Shown one piece after another: positions 1 to 9,255 of a stretch of DNA of 64,000 nucleotides. Under the pieces are notes generated by a model. The model was not told where the DNA came from. It worked only from the letters and a program-made list of their open reading frames with translations, and ran no database searches. Each line of letters opens with the position of its first letter. Positions within the stretch are counted from its first letter, which is position 1. The stretch comes from Magnetospirillum aberrantis SpK. GTDB lineage: Bacteria > Pseudomonadota > Alphaproteobacteria > Rhodospirillales > Magnetospirillaceae. The DNA lies in the NCBI RefSeq assembly GCF_011022235.1, contig NZ_JAAIYP010000044.1, forward strand, positions 1 to 64,000, written 5' to 3'. The position numbers were made by a program, and so were the translations under genes.

Positions 1-1
1 T

Positions 2-562
2 AAGCCGTTCCTGATGCCGATCGAGGACGTGTTCTCGATCTCGGGCCGTGGCACCGTGGTGACCGGCCGTGTCGAGCGCGGCGTGATCAAGGTGGGCGAG
101 GAAGTCGAGATCGTCGGCATCAAGGCGACCGTCAAGACCACCTGCACCGGCGTTGAAATGTTCCGCAAGCTGCTCGACCAGGGCGAGGCCGGCGACAACA
201 TCGGCGCCCTGCTGCGCGGCACCAAGCGTGAGGACGTGGAACGCGGCCAGGTTCTGGCGGCTCCGGGCTCCATCACCCCGCACACCGACTTCGAGGCCGA
301 GGCCTACATCCTGACCAAGGAAGAAGGCGGCCGTCACACCCCGTTCTTCACCAACTATCGTCCGCAGTTCTACTTCCGCACCACCGACGTCACCGGCGTC
401 GTGTCGCTGCCGGAAGGCACCGAAATGGTGATGCCGGGCGACAACGTGAAGATGACCGTCAAGCTGATCGCCCCGATCGCCATGGACCAGGGCCTGCGCT
501 TCGCCATCCGCGAAGGCGGCCGTACCGTCGGCGCCGGCGTGGTGGCCAAGGTCATCGCGTAA
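2..562 (+). CDS. tuf: Elongation factor Tu, 3' part
   Basis: EF-Tu is the GTPase that delivers aminoacyl-tRNA to the ribosomal A site. The gene starts before the window; 186 codons are visible, open from base 2 and ending in TAA. They cover domain 2 (opening [18 protein letters not shown]) and domain 3 (ending [14 protein letters not shown]), which contact the tRNA acceptor arm. The G domain is missing only because of the window edge. A hairpin terminator follows at 681-713, so tuf appears to end its transcription unit and is not simply read into rpsJ. Confidence 0.97.
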   Translation, partial: KPFLMPIEDVFSISGRGTVVTGRVERGVIKVGEEVEIVGIKATVKTTCTGVEMFRKLLDQGEAGDNIGALLRGTKREDVERGQVLAAPGSITPHTDFEAEAYILTKEEGGRHTPFFTNYRPQFYFRTTDVTGVVSLPEGTEMVMPGDNVKMTVKLIAPIAMDQGLRFAIREGGRTVGAGVVAKVIA

Positions 563-590
563 TCGCCACGGCACCGACCGCCCATTCCTC

Positions 591-671
591 CGTCATCCCC
601 GCGAAAGCGGGGATCCACGGTGGGGCGGTTCACGGACGGCGCCATGGATACCCGCTTTCGCGGGCATGACG
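591..671. repeat. REP/MITE-like 81-bp inverted repeat
   Basis: The 27-base arms at 591-617 and 645-671 are reverse complements at 25 of 27 positions. Each arm also contains its own small hairpin (CCCCGC-GAAA-GCGGGG type). The core CGTCATCCCCGCGAAAGCGGG resembles a dispersed palindromic repeat common in proteobacterial intergenic DNA. It lies between the tuf stop codon and the tuf terminator. No gene is seen in it. Confidence 0.8.
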
Positions 672-680
672 AGTAAAAAG

Positions 681-713
681 CGGCCTCCGAGGGAAACCTC
701 GGAGGCCGTTTTG
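681..713 (+). terminator. Rho-independent terminator of tuf
   Basis: A perfect 12-bp stem (CGGCCTCCGAGG, loop GAAA, mirrored arm ending at 708) is followed by TTTTGTT. It lies about 120 bases after the tuf stop, behind the palindromic repeat. Confidence 0.9.
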
Positions 714-786
714 TTGGAGGTTTCATTTACAAAATGCAACCTCAAGGTGCTGCGCAGTTGATGCACTGCTTGGGATGCGATACGCT

Positions 787-1062
787 CTATGTGAGTGTGT
801 CTATGATCCGGGGGTGTAAAATGGCGTGAATAAGAATGCTCAGCCCAACGGCGATCACGAAGTCCACAAAACTGGCTGTAGCTTTATGCCCTCCGAAGGA
901 AACAGAATTTTCCTGGGTGATTTTGCGACGTGCCAACAGGCTGTGGTGGCGGCGAAGGCATATTATTCGAAGTCCAATGGCTGCTTTTTTTGCGCAAACG
1001 AGTGTCATACAAGCTAGCGACAGGGCGCAGGAAACATCGTCCAAAGACTCTGCTTGCACCAC
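787..1062 (-). CDS. Doubtful small membrane protein ORF
   Basis: This is a 91-codon reverse-strand frame in a stretch that is clearly lower in GC than the rest of the window. It has a possible hydrophobic segment near the N-terminus (SCALSLACMTLV) and another near the C-terminus (FVDFVIAVGLSILIHAIL). I recognise no family. Its start overlaps the -35 box of the likely rpsJ promoter, and overlapping frames of similar length exist on both strands. It could be a real divergent gene, a decayed remnant or chance. The gap around it (714-1241) holds no other gene I can support. Confidence 0.2.
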   Translation of the reverse strand: MVQAESLDDVSCALSLACMTLVCAKKAAIGLRIICLRRHHSLLARRKITQENSVSFGGHKATASFVDFVIAVGLSILIHAILHPRIIDTLT

Positions 1063-1082
1063 CTGCCGAGTCTCTGTATAAC
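1054..1082 (+). promoter_or_regulatory. Likely sigma70 promoter of the S10 operon
   Basis: TTGCAC (1054-1059) and TATAAC (1077-1082) are separated by exactly 17 bases. It is the best promoter match in the tuf-rpsJ gap and would give a leader of about 150 bases before rpsJ. Because tuf has its own terminator, the ribosomal cluster needs a promoter here. Confidence 0.6.
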
Positions 1083-1106
1083 CCGTGGCTCCGGCCCGTT
1101 GGCCGT

Positions 1107-1220
1107 CTCCGCAAGAGCCTCTGTCCCGCTGATCACGGACGGGGCTGACTGCGGAGGGTTCTTTGAACCGAAACGAAATTCACACCGATCGGCGTCCGCG
1201 CATCAACGTGGGCGCCGATC
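1107..1220 (+). promoter_or_regulatory. Structured leader of the S10 operon
   Basis: Three inverted repeats lie between the promoter and rpsJ. CTCCGCA (1107-1113) pairs with TGCGGAG (1150-1156) around an inner GTCCC/GGGGC pair. GGTTC-TTT-GAACC lies at about 1158-1170. GATCGGCG (1187-1194) pairs with CGCCGATC (1213-1220), ending 21 bases before the rpsJ start. In E. coli the S10 leader is the target of L4 autoregulation; a comparable role here is inference from position and structure only. Confidence 0.5.
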
Positions 1221-1241
1221 CGATTTAACGGATGACGTGAA

Positions 1242-1550
<309 letters not shown>

Positions 1551-1562
1551 GGAACCAACACG

Positions 1563-2252
1563 ATGCGATCCGGTCTCATCGCCCAGAAGGTCGGCATGAC
1601 GAGGATCTTCACCGAGGACGGCACCCATGTGCCCGTCACCGTGTTGAAGGTCGACACCGTACAGGTGGTCTCGACCCGCTCTGTGGAAAAGGACGGCTAT
1701 GTTGCCGTTCAGCTCGGCGCTGGCGCCGCGAAGGTCAAGAACGTTGCCAAGGCGCAGCGCACCACCTTCGCCAACGCCAAGGTCGAGCCCAAGAAGAAGC
1801 TCGCCGAATTCCGCGTCACCCCCGAGAACGTTCTCGAGGTTGGTGTCGAACTGTCGGCCGCCCATTTCATCCCCGGCCAGTTCGTGGACATCACCGGCAA
1901 CACCATCGGTAAGGGTTTTGCCGGTGGCATGAAGCGCTGGAACTTCCGCGGCCTGGAAGCCACCCACGGCGTGTCGGTGTCGCACCGCTCGCACGGTTCG
2001 ACCGGTCAGCGCCAGGACCCCGGCAAGGTGTTCAAGGGCAAGAAGATGGCTGGCCATATGGGTGACGAACAGGTCACTACCCAGAACCTCAAGGTGGTCT
2101 CCACCGATGCCGAGCGCGGTCTGATCCTGGTCAAGGGTTCGGTCCCCGGCGCCGAGGGTTCGTGGGTCCTGGTCAAGGACGCGGTCAAGCGCAAGCTGCC
2201 CGAGGGCGTGCCGTTCCCGGCCGGCCTCAAGGCCGCCGTCGCCGGCGAGTAA
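1563..2252 (+). CDS. rplC: 50S ribosomal protein L3
   Basis: L3 is an early-assembly 50S protein whose extended loop reaches toward the peptidyl transferase centre. The product is 229 residues, starts [16 protein letters not shown], and carries the hallmark [13 protein letters not shown] and [14 protein letters not shown] segments of the extension. It has about 20 residues more at the C-terminus than the E. coli protein. It sits 12 bases after rpsJ, with an AAGGA-type Shine-Dalgarno, and 11 bases before rplD. Confidence 0.98.
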   Translation: MRSGLIAQKVGMTRIFTEDGTHVPVTVLKVDTVQVVSTRSVEKDGYVAVQLGAGAAKVKNVAKAQRTTFANAKVEPKKKLAEFRVTPENVLEVGVELSAAHFIPGQFVDITGNTIGKGFAGGMKRWNFRGLEATHGVSVSHRSHGSTGQRQDPGKVFKGKKMAGHMGDEQVTTQNLKVVSTDAERGLILVKGSVPGAEGSWVLVKDAVKRKLPEGVPFPAGLKAAVAGE

Positions 2253-2263
2253 GGATAAGCGCG

Positions 2264-2884
2264 ATGAAGACGAACGTTATCAGCCTGGACAACAAGGCCG
2301 TCGGCGAGATCGAACTCGCTGACGAAGTGTTCGGCGTCGCGGTTCGCACCGATCTGCTTCACCGTATGGTGAGCTATCAGCTGTCGAAGCGCCGTGCCGG
2401 CACCCACAAGACCAAGGGGATCTCCGAGATCTCCGGCACCACCAAGAAGCCCTTCGCCCAGAAGGGTGGTGGTCGCGCCCGCCAGGGTTCGCTGCGGTCT
2501 CCGCAGTTCCGTGGCGGTGCCACCATCTTCGGCCCGGTCGTGCGTTCCCACGCCTTCGACATGCCGAAGAAGGTCCGCTCGCTGGCGCTCAGGACCGCGC
2601 TGTCGGCCAAGGCGGCCGAAGGCAAGCTGATCGTGCTGGATCAGGCCAAGCTGTCGGCCCCCAAGACCAAGGATCTGGCCACCCGCCTCAAGGCGCTGGG
2701 CTGGGGCTCGGTGCTGGTGATCGACGGCCCGGCGCTGGACGACAACTTCGCGCTGGCGTCCCGCAACATCCCGTTCGTGGACGTGCTGCCGAGCGTCGGT
2801 GCCAACGTGTACGACATCCTGCGTCGCGACACCCTGGTTCTGACCAAGGACGCGGTCGCTGCCCTGGAGGCTCGCCTGAAATGA
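2264..2884 (+). CDS. rplD: 50S ribosomal protein L4
   Basis: L4 lines the polypeptide exit tunnel and in some bacteria represses its own S10 operon. The product is 206 residues. I take ATG 2264 ([10 protein letters not shown]), preceded by AAGGATAAGC, because an upstream in-frame extension runs inside rplC. The tunnel loop [18 protein letters not shown] is intact. The stop overlaps the rplW start (ATGA at 2881-2884), so the two are probably translationally coupled. Confidence 0.97.
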   Translation: MKTNVISLDNKAVGEIELADEVFGVAVRTDLLHRMVSYQLSKRRAGTHKTKGISEISGTTKKPFAQKGGGRARQGSLRSPQFRGGATIFGPVVRSHAFDMPKKVRSLALRTALSAKAAEGKLIVLDQAKLSAPKTKDLATRLKALGWGSVLVIDGPALDDNFALASRNIPFVDVLPSVGANVYDILRRDTLVLTKDAVAALEARLK

Positions 2885-3186
2885 GCAAGACCATCTCGAA
2901 GGAGCGGATGTACGACATCATCCGCGCTCCCGTGATCACCGAGAAGGCCACCATGGGTTCCGAGTACAACCAGGTCACCTTCAAGGTGCCGCTGGATGCC
3001 TCGAAGCCGGAAATCAAGGCGGCCGTCGAAGGTGTGTTCGGGGTGAAGGTCACCGCCGTCAACACCATCGTCGCCAAGGGCAAGGTGAAGCGGTTCCGCG
3101 GCCGTGTCGGCCAGCGTTCGGACGTCAAGAAGGCGATCGTGACCCTGGCCGAAGGCAATTCCATCGACGTGACCACGGGGGTCTGA
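2881..3186 (+). CDS. rplW: 50S ribosomal protein L23
   Basis: L23 sits at the tunnel exit and is the docking site for trigger factor and SRP. The product is 101 residues. The conserved [16 protein letters not shown] opening and the tail [16 protein letters not shown] are present. It overlaps the rplD stop by four bases, and rplB starts four bases after its TGA. Confidence 0.97.
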   Translation: MSKTISKERMYDIIRAPVITEKATMGSEYNQVTFKVPLDASKPEIKAAVEGVFGVKVTAVNTIVAKGKVKRFRGRVGQRSDVKKAIVTLAEGNSIDVTTGV

Positions 3187-3190
3187 CGCC

Positions 3191-4021
3191 ATGGCACTGA
3201 AGTCTTACAAGCCCACGACCCCGGGCCAGCGTCAGCTTGTGACCGTTGACCGGTCCGAGCTGTGGAAGGGCAAGCCCGAGGCGAGCCTGACCGAGGGTCT
3301 GCGCAAGAAGGGTGGCCGTAACAACCTCGGCCGCATCACCGTTCGCTTCCGTGGCGGCGGGCACAAGCGTCGTTATCGCCTGGTCGATTTCAAGCGCACC
3401 AAGTTCGATGTGGCCGCGACCGTTCTGCGTCTGGAATACGACCCGAACCGCACCGCCTTCATCGCCCTGATCGAATACGCCGACGGCGAAAAGAGCTACA
3501 TCCTGGCTCCGCAGCGTCTGGCGGTCGGCGACACCGTGATCGCCGGCGAGAAGGTCGACATCAAGCCGGGCAACGCGCTGCCGCTGAAGAACATTCCCGT
3601 GGGCACCGTGGTGCACAACGTGGAACTGAAGCAGGGCAAGGGCGGTCAGATCGCCCGCTCGGCCGGCACCTATGTCCAGTTGGTTGGCAAGGATCAGGGT
3701 TACGCCCAGATCCGTCTGGCTTCCGGCGAGCTGCGCATGGTTCGCGGCGAGTGCATGGCCACCATCGGTGCCGTGTCCAACCCCGACCAGCAGAACGTCT
3801 CGCTGGGCAAGGCCGGCCGCACCCGTTGGCTGGGCTTCCGCCCGCATGTTCGCGGTGTTGCCATGAACCCGATCGACCACCCGCATGGTGGTGGTGAGGG
3901 TCGCACCTCGGGTGGCCGTCATCCGGTCACTCCTTGGGGCAAGCCGACCAAGGGCAAGAAGACGCGTTCCAACAAGAAGACGGATGGCCTGATCATGCGC
4001 CGTCGTCAACTGAACAAGTAA
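3191..4021 (+). CDS. rplB: 50S ribosomal protein L2
   Basis: L2 is a universal 50S protein needed for subunit joining and peptidyl transferase activity. The product is 276 residues, normal length, with the OB and SH3-like RNA-binding core and the invariant C-terminal stretch [12 protein letters not shown] containing the functionally important histidine. The basic tail ends RRRQLNK. rpsS starts 13 bases downstream behind AGGAGGG. Confidence 0.98.
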   Translation: MALKSYKPTTPGQRQLVTVDRSELWKGKPEASLTEGLRKKGGRNNLGRITVRFRGGGHKRRYRLVDFKRTKFDVAATVLRLEYDPNRTAFIALIEYADGEKSYILAPQRLAVGDTVIAGEKVDIKPGNALPLKNIPVGTVVHNVELKQGKGGQIARSAGTYVQLVGKDQGYAQIRLASGELRMVRGECMATIGAVSNPDQQNVSLGKAGRTRWLGFRPHVRGVAMNPIDHPHGGGEGRTSGGRHPVTPWGKPTKGKKTRSNKKTDGLIMRRRQLNK

Positions 4022-4034
4022 GGAGGGACGGGGT

Positions 4035-4313
4035 ATGGCTCGTTCCGTTTGGAAGGGTCCGTTCATCGACGGTTACCTGCTGAAGAAGGCGGATAAGTCG
4101 CGTGCCAGCGGCCGCAACGAGGTCATCAAGATCTGGTCGCGTCGCTCGACTATTCTGCCGAATTTCGTGGGTCTGACCTTTGGTGTGTACAACGGCCAGA
4201 AGTACATCCCGGTCCTCGTGACCGAAAACATGGTCGGCCACAAGTTCGGTGAGTTCTCGCCGACCCGGACCTACTACGGCCACGGCGTCGACAAGAAAGC
4301 GAAGAGGAAGTAA
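4035..4313 (+). CDS. rpsS: 30S ribosomal protein S19
   Basis: S19 forms a complex with S13 in the 30S head near the A-site tRNA. The product is 92 residues, starting [19 protein letters not shown], with the conserved [20 protein letters not shown] core and the [15 protein letters not shown] signature. A strong AAGGAGGGA Shine-Dalgarno precedes it. rplV starts three bases after its stop. Confidence 0.98.
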   Translation: MARSVWKGPFIDGYLLKKADKSRASGRNEVIKIWSRRSTILPNFVGLTFGVYNGQKYIPVLVTENMVGHKFGEFSPTRTYYGHGVDKKAKRK

Positions 4314-4316
4314 GCC

Positions 4317-4703
4317 ATGGGCAAGAAGCCTGCTGAGCGCGTCCTCGCGGACACCGAAGCGATGGCCTTCCAGGCCTCGATTCGCACCAGCCCGCGCAAG
4401 CTCAACCTGGTTGCGGCCTCGATCCGCGGCCTCAAGGCCGAGACCGCGATGCACTCCCTCACCTTCTCCAAGCGCCGCGTCGCCGAGATCGTGAAGAAGG
4501 TGTTGCAGTCGGCCATCGCGAACGCGGAAAACAACCACCAGCTCGACGTGGACCGGCTCTATGTGGCCGAGGCCTATGTCGGCAAGGCGATGGTGATGAA
4601 GCGGTGGCGCGCCCGCGCCCGTGGCCGTGTCGGCCGCATTGAAAAGCCGTTCTCGAACCTGACCGTGATCGTGCGCGAGCGCGAAGAAGCGACCGGGGAG
4701 TAA
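4317..4703 (+). CDS. rplV: 50S ribosomal protein L22
   Basis: L22 contacts all domains of 23S rRNA and its beta-hairpin narrows the exit tunnel. The product is 128 residues if ATG 4317 is used, with a short extension ([15 protein letters not shown]) before the conserved [14 protein letters not shown] block. The hairpin tip region [17 protein letters not shown] is intact. It sits between rpsS (3-base gap) and rpsC (4-base gap). An inner ATG at MAFQAS (4362) is a less likely start. Confidence 0.96.
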   Translation: MGKKPAERVLADTEAMAFQASIRTSPRKLNLVAASIRGLKAETAMHSLTFSKRRVAEIVKKVLQSAIANAENNHQLDVDRLYVAEAYVGKAMVMKRWRARARGRVGRIEKPFSNLTVIVREREEATGE

Positions 4704-4707
4704 GCAG

Positions 4708-5403
4708 ATGGGTCAGAAAGTCAATCCGATCGGTCTTCGCCTCGGCATCAACCGCACCTGGGATTCCCGTTGGTTCGCCGACGAATCCTACGCCAAGATG
4801 CTGCACGAGGATCTCACGTTGCGTGACCACCTGCGCAAGAAGCTGGCTCAGGCCGGTGTCTCCCGCGTGGTCATCGAGCGCCCGGCCAAGAAGGCCCGCA
4901 TCACCATTCACACCGCCCGTCCGGGCGTGGTGATCGGTAAGAAGGGCGCCGACATCGAGGTGCTGCGCAAGGATCTGTCGAAGATGACCGGTGGCGAAGT
5001 CCACCTGAACATCATCGAAATCCGCAAGCCCGAGCTGGATGCCCAGCTGGTGGCTGAAAGCATCGCCCAGCAGTTGGAGCGTCGCGTGTCCTTCCGCCGC
5101 GCCATGAAGCGTGCCGTTCAGTCGGCCATGCGTCTGGGCGCCCTGGGCATTCGTATCAACTGCTCCGGCCGTTTGGGCGGCGCCGAGATCGCCCGTATGG
5201 AATGGTATCGCGAAGGCCGCGTGCCGTTGCACACCCTGCGTGCCGACATCGATTACGGTGTGGGTACCGCCAAGACCACCTACGGTACCTGCGGTATCAA
5301 GGTGTGGGTGTTCAAGGGCGAGATCCTGGCCCACGATCCGATGGCCCAGGACAAGCGCGCCGCTGGCGAATCGGCTCCGGCCGAGCGCGGCGACCGCCGT
5401 TGA
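4708..5403 (+). CDS. rpsC: 30S ribosomal protein S3
   Basis: S3 lies at the mRNA entry pore and contributes to the helicase activity of the ribosome. The product is 231 residues: an N-terminal domain, a KH type-II domain with the [12 protein letters not shown] loop near residue 75, and a C-terminal domain with [19 protein letters not shown]. It starts [20 protein letters not shown], the family signature. rplP follows after 18 bases. Confidence 0.98.
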   Translation: MGQKVNPIGLRLGINRTWDSRWFADESYAKMLHEDLTLRDHLRKKLAQAGVSRVVIERPAKKARITIHTARPGVVIGKKGADIEVLRKDLSKMTGGEVHLNIIEIRKPELDAQLVAESIAQQLERRVSFRRAMKRAVQSAMRLGALGIRINCSGRLGGAEIARMEWYREGRVPLHTLRADIDYGVGTAKTTYGTCGIKVWVFKGEILAHDPMAQDKRAAGESAPAERGDRR

Positions 5404-5421
5404 TTGAAGGGGTAGCAAGAG

Positions 5422-5835
5422 ATGCTTTCGCCCAAGCGTACTAAGTTCCGCAAGTTCCACAAGGGCCGCATCCATGGCGATGCCAAGGGCGGCACCCTGT
5501 TGAACTTCGGCGCCTTCGGCCTGAAGGCGCTGGAGCCGGAGCGCATCACCGCTCGCCAGATCGAAGCGGCCCGTCGCGCGCTGACCCGTCACCTGAAGCG
5601 TCAGGGCCGCGTGTGGATCCGCGTGTTCCCCGACGTGGCGGTTTCCAGCAAGCCCGCCGAAGTCCGTATGGGCTCCGGTAAGGGTACGCCCGAGTTCTGG
5701 GTGGCCAAGATCAAGCCCGGCCGCGTGCTGTTCGAGGTGGACGGCGTGCCGGAAGATCTGGCCCGTCGTGGTTTTGAGTTGGCCGCTGCCAAGCTGCCGA
5801 TCAAGACCAAATTCATCGTCCGCATCGGGGAGTAA
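5422..5835 (+). CDS. rplP: 50S ribosomal protein L16
   Basis: L16 positions tRNA in the A and P sites of the large subunit. The product is 137 residues, the usual length, starting [17 protein letters not shown]. The loop [20 protein letters not shown] is intact. The TAA stop overlaps the first of two possible rpmC start codons. Confidence 0.98.
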   Translation: MLSPKRTKFRKFHKGRIHGDAKGGTLLNFGAFGLKALEPERITARQIEAARRALTRHLKRQGRVWIRVFPDVAVSSKPAEVRMGSGKGTPEFWVAKIKPGRVLFEVDGVPEDLARRGFELAAAKLPIKTKFIVRIGE

Positions 5836-5840
5836 TGGCC

Positions 5841-6044
5841 ATGGCTAAGGCTACCGATCTCCGCGCCAAGACCGACGACCAGCTCAAGGATTCCCTCCTT
5901 GAGCTGAAGAAGGAGCAGTTCAATCTGCGCTTTCAGAAGGCGTCCGGTCAGCTGGAGAACACCGCTCGCGTCACGGCGATCCGTCGCGAGATCGCGGTGA
6001 TCAAGACCATTCTCGGCGAGCGCGCCCGCGCTAGCGCGGCTTAA
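5841..6044 (+). CDS. rpmC: 50S ribosomal protein L29
   Basis: L29 is a small helical protein beside L23 at the tunnel exit. Two in-frame ATGs exist, at 5835 (overlapping the rplP stop) and 5841. I prefer 5841 ([13 protein letters not shown], 67 residues) because GGGGAG at 5827-5832 is then 8 bases away rather than 2. The signature [18 protein letters not shown] is complete. rpsQ starts 17 bases on. Confidence 0.95.
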   Translation: MAKATDLRAKTDDQLKDSLLELKKEQFNLRFQKASGQLENTARVTAIRREIAVIKTILGERARASAA

Positions 6045-6061
6045 GAAAAGGACCTCTGGCA

Positions 6062-6298
6062 ATGCCGAAGCGCATTCTTCAGGGCGTGGTGGTCAGCGAC
6101 AAGATGGACAAGACCGTTGTCGTATCCGTCGAACGTCGCGTGATGCACCCGATCTATAAGAAGTTCATCCGTCGTTCGAAGAAGTATCACGCGCACGACG
6201 AGAGCAACACCTTCAAGGTCGGCGACACTGTTCGCATTTGCGAATGCCGTCCGATCTCGAAGACCAAGACCTGGGAAGTGATCGTCGAACAGGCGTAA
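6062..6298 (+). CDS. rpsQ: 30S ribosomal protein S17
   Basis: S17 is a primary 16S rRNA-binding protein with an OB fold. The product is 78 residues, begins [18 protein letters not shown] and contains the family motif [17 protein letters not shown]. It is preceded by AAAAGGA. The 42-base gap before rplN is one of the larger ones within the first half of the cluster. Confidence 0.98.
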   Translation: MPKRILQGVVVSDKMDKTVVVSVERRVMHPIYKKFIRRSKKYHAHDESNTFKVGDTVRICECRPISKTKTWEVIVEQA

Positions 6299-6340
6299 GC
6301 CTGCTCGACGATATCGACCTCGAAATAAAGGAAACTCGAC

Positions 6341-6709
6341 ATGATCCAGATGCAAACCAACCTGGACGTCGCCGATAATTCGGGTGCCCGCCGGGTGCAG
6401 TGCATCAAGGTTCTGGGTGGTTCGCACCGTACCATCGCCAACGTCGGCGACATTATTGTCGTTTCGATCAAGGAGGCGATTCCGCGCGGCAAGGTGAAGA
6501 AGGGTGACGTGCATCGCGCCGTCATCGTTCGCACCGCCAAGGAAATCCGTCGCCCGGATGGTACCGCGATCCGCTTTGACACCAATGCTGCCGTTCTGAT
6601 CAACAAGCAGAACGAACCCATCGGCACCCGTATTTTCGGCCCGGTCACCCGTGAGCTTCGCGCCAAGAAGTTCATGAAGATCATCTCGCTGGCTCCGGAG
6701 GTGCTCTAA
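6341..6709 (+). CDS. rplN: 50S ribosomal protein L14
   Basis: L14 is a barrel-shaped 50S protein on the subunit interface near L19. The product is 122 residues starting [20 protein letters not shown], with [18 protein letters not shown] and [13 protein letters not shown] all conserved. Its TAA shares one base with the rplX ATG (TAATG), suggesting coupled translation. Confidence 0.98.
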   Translation: MIQMQTNLDVADNSGARRVQCIKVLGGSHRTIANVGDIIVVSIKEAIPRGKVKKGDVHRAVIVRTAKEIRRPDGTAIRFDTNAAVLINKQNEPIGTRIFGPVTRELRAKKFMKIISLAPEVL

Positions 6710-7029
6710 TGGCCGGTTTGAACGTGAAGAAGGGCGATCGCGTCATCGTGATCGCCGGCAAGGACAAGGGTAAGATCGGCGAAGTGATCGCCGCCTACCC
6801 GCGCGAAGAGCGCGTCGTTGTCCAGGGCGTCAACAAGGTGAAGAAGCATCAGCGTCCGACCGCTGCCGCCGCCGGCGGCATCGTCGAGAAGGAAGCTGCC
6901 ATTCACGTTTCCAACGTCGCCCACGTCGATCCCAAGGACAACAAGCCGACCCGCGTCGGCGTGAAGGTCCTGGAAGACGGTCGCAAGGTCCGAGTCGCCA
7001 AGCGCTCGGGCGAAGTCATCGACCGGTAA
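6709..7029 (+). CDS. rplX: 50S ribosomal protein L24
   Basis: L24 is an assembly-initiator protein of the large subunit. The product is 106 residues with the KOW motif near the N-terminus ([21 protein letters not shown]) and the conserved [16 protein letters not shown] segment. It follows rplN by a one-base overlap and precedes rplE by 14 bases. Confidence 0.97.
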   Translation: MAGLNVKKGDRVIVIAGKDKGKIGEVIAAYPREERVVVQGVNKVKKHQRPTAAAAGGIVEKEAAIHVSNVAHVDPKDNKPTRVGVKVLEDGRKVRVAKRSGEVIDR

Positions 7030-7043
7030 GGGGAGAGGGACAA

Positions 7044-7586
7044 ATGACCGCCCGTTTGCGTAAGCATTACGAAGAGAAGGTCCGGCCCGCCCTGCAAAAC
7101 GAGTTCAACTACGCGAACCCGATGCAGGTGCCGAAGCTCGAGAAGATCGTGATCAACATGGGTGTCGGTGAAGCCGCCCAGGACGCGAAGAAGATCGAGG
7201 CTGCTCTGGCCGAGCTGACCCTGATTTCCGGCCAGAAGCCGGTGTCCACCAAGGCCAAGAAGTCCATCGCCCAGTTCAAGCTGCGTGAAGGCCAGGTCGT
7301 CGGTTGCAAGGTCACGCTGCGTGCCGACCGCATGTACGAGTTCCTTGACCGTCTGGTCAACATTGCGCTGCCGCGCGTCCGCGACTTCCGCGGCGTGCCG
7401 GGCAAGTCCTTCGATGGCCGCGGCAATTATGCCCTGGGCATGAAGGAGCAGTTGGTGTTCCCGGAAATCAACTATGACAAGGTTGATGCCACCCGGGGCA
7501 TGGACATCATTTTCGTCACGACGGCCAAGTCCGATGCGGAAGCCAAGGCGCTTCTCAAGGGCTTTGACATGCCGTTCGCGAGCTAA
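7044..7586 (+). CDS. rplE: 50S ribosomal protein L5
   Basis: L5 binds 5S rRNA and touches P-site tRNA. The product is 180 residues with the family blocks [41 protein letters not shown] and [20 protein letters not shown]. It lies 14 bases after rplX and 15 before rpsN, with GGGGAGAGG as its ribosome binding site. Confidence 0.98.
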   Translation: MTARLRKHYEEKVRPALQNEFNYANPMQVPKLEKIVINMGVGEAAQDAKKIEAALAELTLISGQKPVSTKAKKSIAQFKLREGQVVGCKVTLRADRMYEFLDRLVNIALPRVRDFRGVPGKSFDGRGNYALGMKEQLVFPEINYDKVDATRGMDIIFVTTAKSDAEAKALLKGFDMPFAS

Positions 7587-7601
7587 TGGAGACCCCTCGC
7601 A

Positions 7602-7907
7602 ATGGCTAAGATCAGCTCTGTCGAGAAGAACAAGAAGCGCGCCAAGATGGCCGACCGCTTTGCGGCCAAGCGCGCTCGCCTTAAGGCGATCATCATGAAC
7701 CGCGAAACCTCCCCGGAGGAGCGCTTCGAGGCTGCCTTGAAGCTGGCGGAAGTACCGCGTAACTCGGCCAAGAATCGCGTGCGTCTGCGCTGCGAGCTCA
7801 CCGGCCGTCCGCGTGGTAACTACCGCAAGTTCAAGCTGTGCCGTAACAAGCTGCGCGAGCTTGGCAATCTGGGCCAGATTCCTGGCCTCGTGAAGTCGAG
7901 CTGGTAA
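7602..7907 (+). CDS. rpsN: 30S ribosomal protein S14 (zinc-free long type)
   Basis: S14 is a late-assembly protein of the 30S head. The product is 101 residues, the long form without the two CxxC zinc pairs of the short type. It ends [20 protein letters not shown] and [12 protein letters not shown], both family hallmarks. Its Cys residues do not form a zinc ribbon. rpsH follows after 15 bases. Confidence 0.98.
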   Translation: MAKISSVEKNKKRAKMADRFAAKRARLKAIIMNRETSPEERFEAALKLAEVPRNSAKNRVRLRCELTGRPRGNYRKFKLCRNKLRELGNLGQIPGLVKSSW

Positions 7908-7922
7908 GGGAGGCAGACGACA

Positions 7923-8321
7923 ATGTCCATGACCGATCCGCTCGGCGATATGCTCGCCCGCATCCGCAACGGGCAGCGAGCGAACAAGTCCAGCATCACT
8001 TCGCCGGCCTCGGGCCTGCGGATGAATGTCCTCGAAGTCTTGAAGCGCGAGGGCTACATCCGCGGCTATTCCAAGGCTGACCTGCGTCCCGGCGTGGCCG
8101 AGCTCACCATCGAGCTCAAGTACCACGAGGGCAAGCCGGTGATCACCGAGATCTCCCGCGTGTCCAAGCCCGGTCGCCGCGTTTATTCCAAGATCGCCGA
8201 CCTGCCGCGCGTGGCGAACGGCCTGGGTATCTCCATCCTGTCCACTCCGCGTGGCGTGATGAGCGATGCCGAGGCCCGTACCGCCAACGTTGGCGGCGAG
8301 GTCCTGTGCCAGGTGTTCTAA
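7923..8321 (+). CDS. rpsH: 30S ribosomal protein S8
   Basis: S8 organises the central domain of 16S rRNA and represses the spc operon in E. coli. The product is 132 residues. The start at 7923 ([11 protein letters not shown]) is favoured over 7929 by the position of GGGAGGC. The signature [20 protein letters not shown] near the C-terminus is conserved. I see no obvious S8-site mimic before rplE, where the gap is only 14 bases. Confidence 0.98.
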   Translation: MSMTDPLGDMLARIRNGQRANKSSITSPASGLRMNVLEVLKREGYIRGYSKADLRPGVAELTIELKYHEGKPVITEISRVSKPGRRVYSKIADLPRVANGLGISILSTPRGVMSDAEARTANVGGEVLCQVF

Positions 8322-8335
8322 GGAGGGACTGACAG

Positions 8336-8869
8336 ATGTCGCGAGTCGGCAAATATCCCGTGCCGGTGCCGTCTGGGGTTTCCGTCCAGATCGCCGGCGC
8401 CGAGTTCATCGCCAAGGGCAAGCTGGGCGAGTCCCGCATGCCCCTGTCGGGCGAAGTTGAGACCACCATCGAGGGCGACAAGGTTTGGGTGAAGCCCAAG
8501 TCTGAAACCAAGGCCGCCCGTATGATGTGGGGCACTACCCGTGCGCTCATCAACAACGTCGTCAAAGGCGTGAACGAAGGCTTCACCATCAACCTGGAGA
8601 TCAACGGTGTCGGTTACCGTGCTGCCGTCGAGGGCAAGACCCTCAAGTTGCAGCTTGGTTACTCCCATGACATCGACTATCCGATCCCGGCCGATGTGAC
8701 CATGAAGTGTGACAAGCCCACCACGATCTCGATTACCGGCAAGGACAAGCGCCAGGTCGGTCAGGTCGCTGCGGAGATCCGTGCGTTCCGTGGCCCCGAG
8801 CCCTACAAGGGCAAGGGCGTCAAGTACGAACACGAAACGATCCTCCGCAAGGAAGGCAAGAAGAAGTAA
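8336..8869 (+). CDS. rplF: 50S ribosomal protein L6
   Basis: L6 lies near the GTPase-associated region and the factor-binding site. The product is 177 residues with two tandem L6 folds and the C-terminal signature [20 protein letters not shown]. It starts [15 protein letters not shown] behind AAGGAGGG. rplR begins 11 bases after the stop. Confidence 0.98.
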   Translation: MSRVGKYPVPVPSGVSVQIAGAEFIAKGKLGESRMPLSGEVETTIEGDKVWVKPKSETKAARMMWGTTRALINNVVKGVNEGFTINLEINGVGYRAAVEGKTLKLQLGYSHDIDYPIPADVTMKCDKPTTISITGKDKRQVGQVAAEIRAFRGPEPYKGKGVKYEHETILRKEGKKK

Positions 8870-8880
8870 GGAGCTCCGCT

Positions 8881-9243
8881 ATGATGACGCCGAAGGAACT
8901 TTTCGAGCGCCGCAAGCGGCGCAACCGTGCAAGCATCGCGAAGAAGTCGGGTGGCCGTGTGCGCCTGTCGGTCTTCCGCTCCAGCAAGCACATCTATGTT
9001 CAACTGATCGACGACGCCCAGGGCAAGACCCTGGCGTCCGCCTCGACCCTCGAGGCCGATCTCAAGGGCAGCCTGAAGACCGGCGCCGATGTCGCGGCTG
9101 CTGCCGCGGTCGGCAAGCTGATCGCCGAGCGGGCCAAGGCGGCCGGCATCACCGAGGTGGTGTTCGACCGTGGCGGCTACATCTATCACGGCCGGGTCAA
9201 GGCCCTGGCCGATGCGGCCCGCGAAGGCGGCCTGTCTTTCTAA
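8881..9243 (+). CDS. rplR: 50S ribosomal protein L18
   Basis: L18 binds 5S rRNA with L5 and L25. The product is 120 residues, with [20 protein letters not shown] in the middle and [20 protein letters not shown] at the end. Two adjacent ATGs (8881, 8884) are possible starts; AAGGAG lies 8 bases before the first. Confidence 0.97.
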   Translation: MMTPKELFERRKRRNRASIAKKSGGRVRLSVFRSSKHIYVQLIDDAQGKTLASASTLEADLKGSLKTGADVAAAAAVGKLIAERAKAAGITEVVFDRGGYIYHGRVKALADAAREGGLSF

Positions 9244-9255
9244 GGGAACGAGAAT

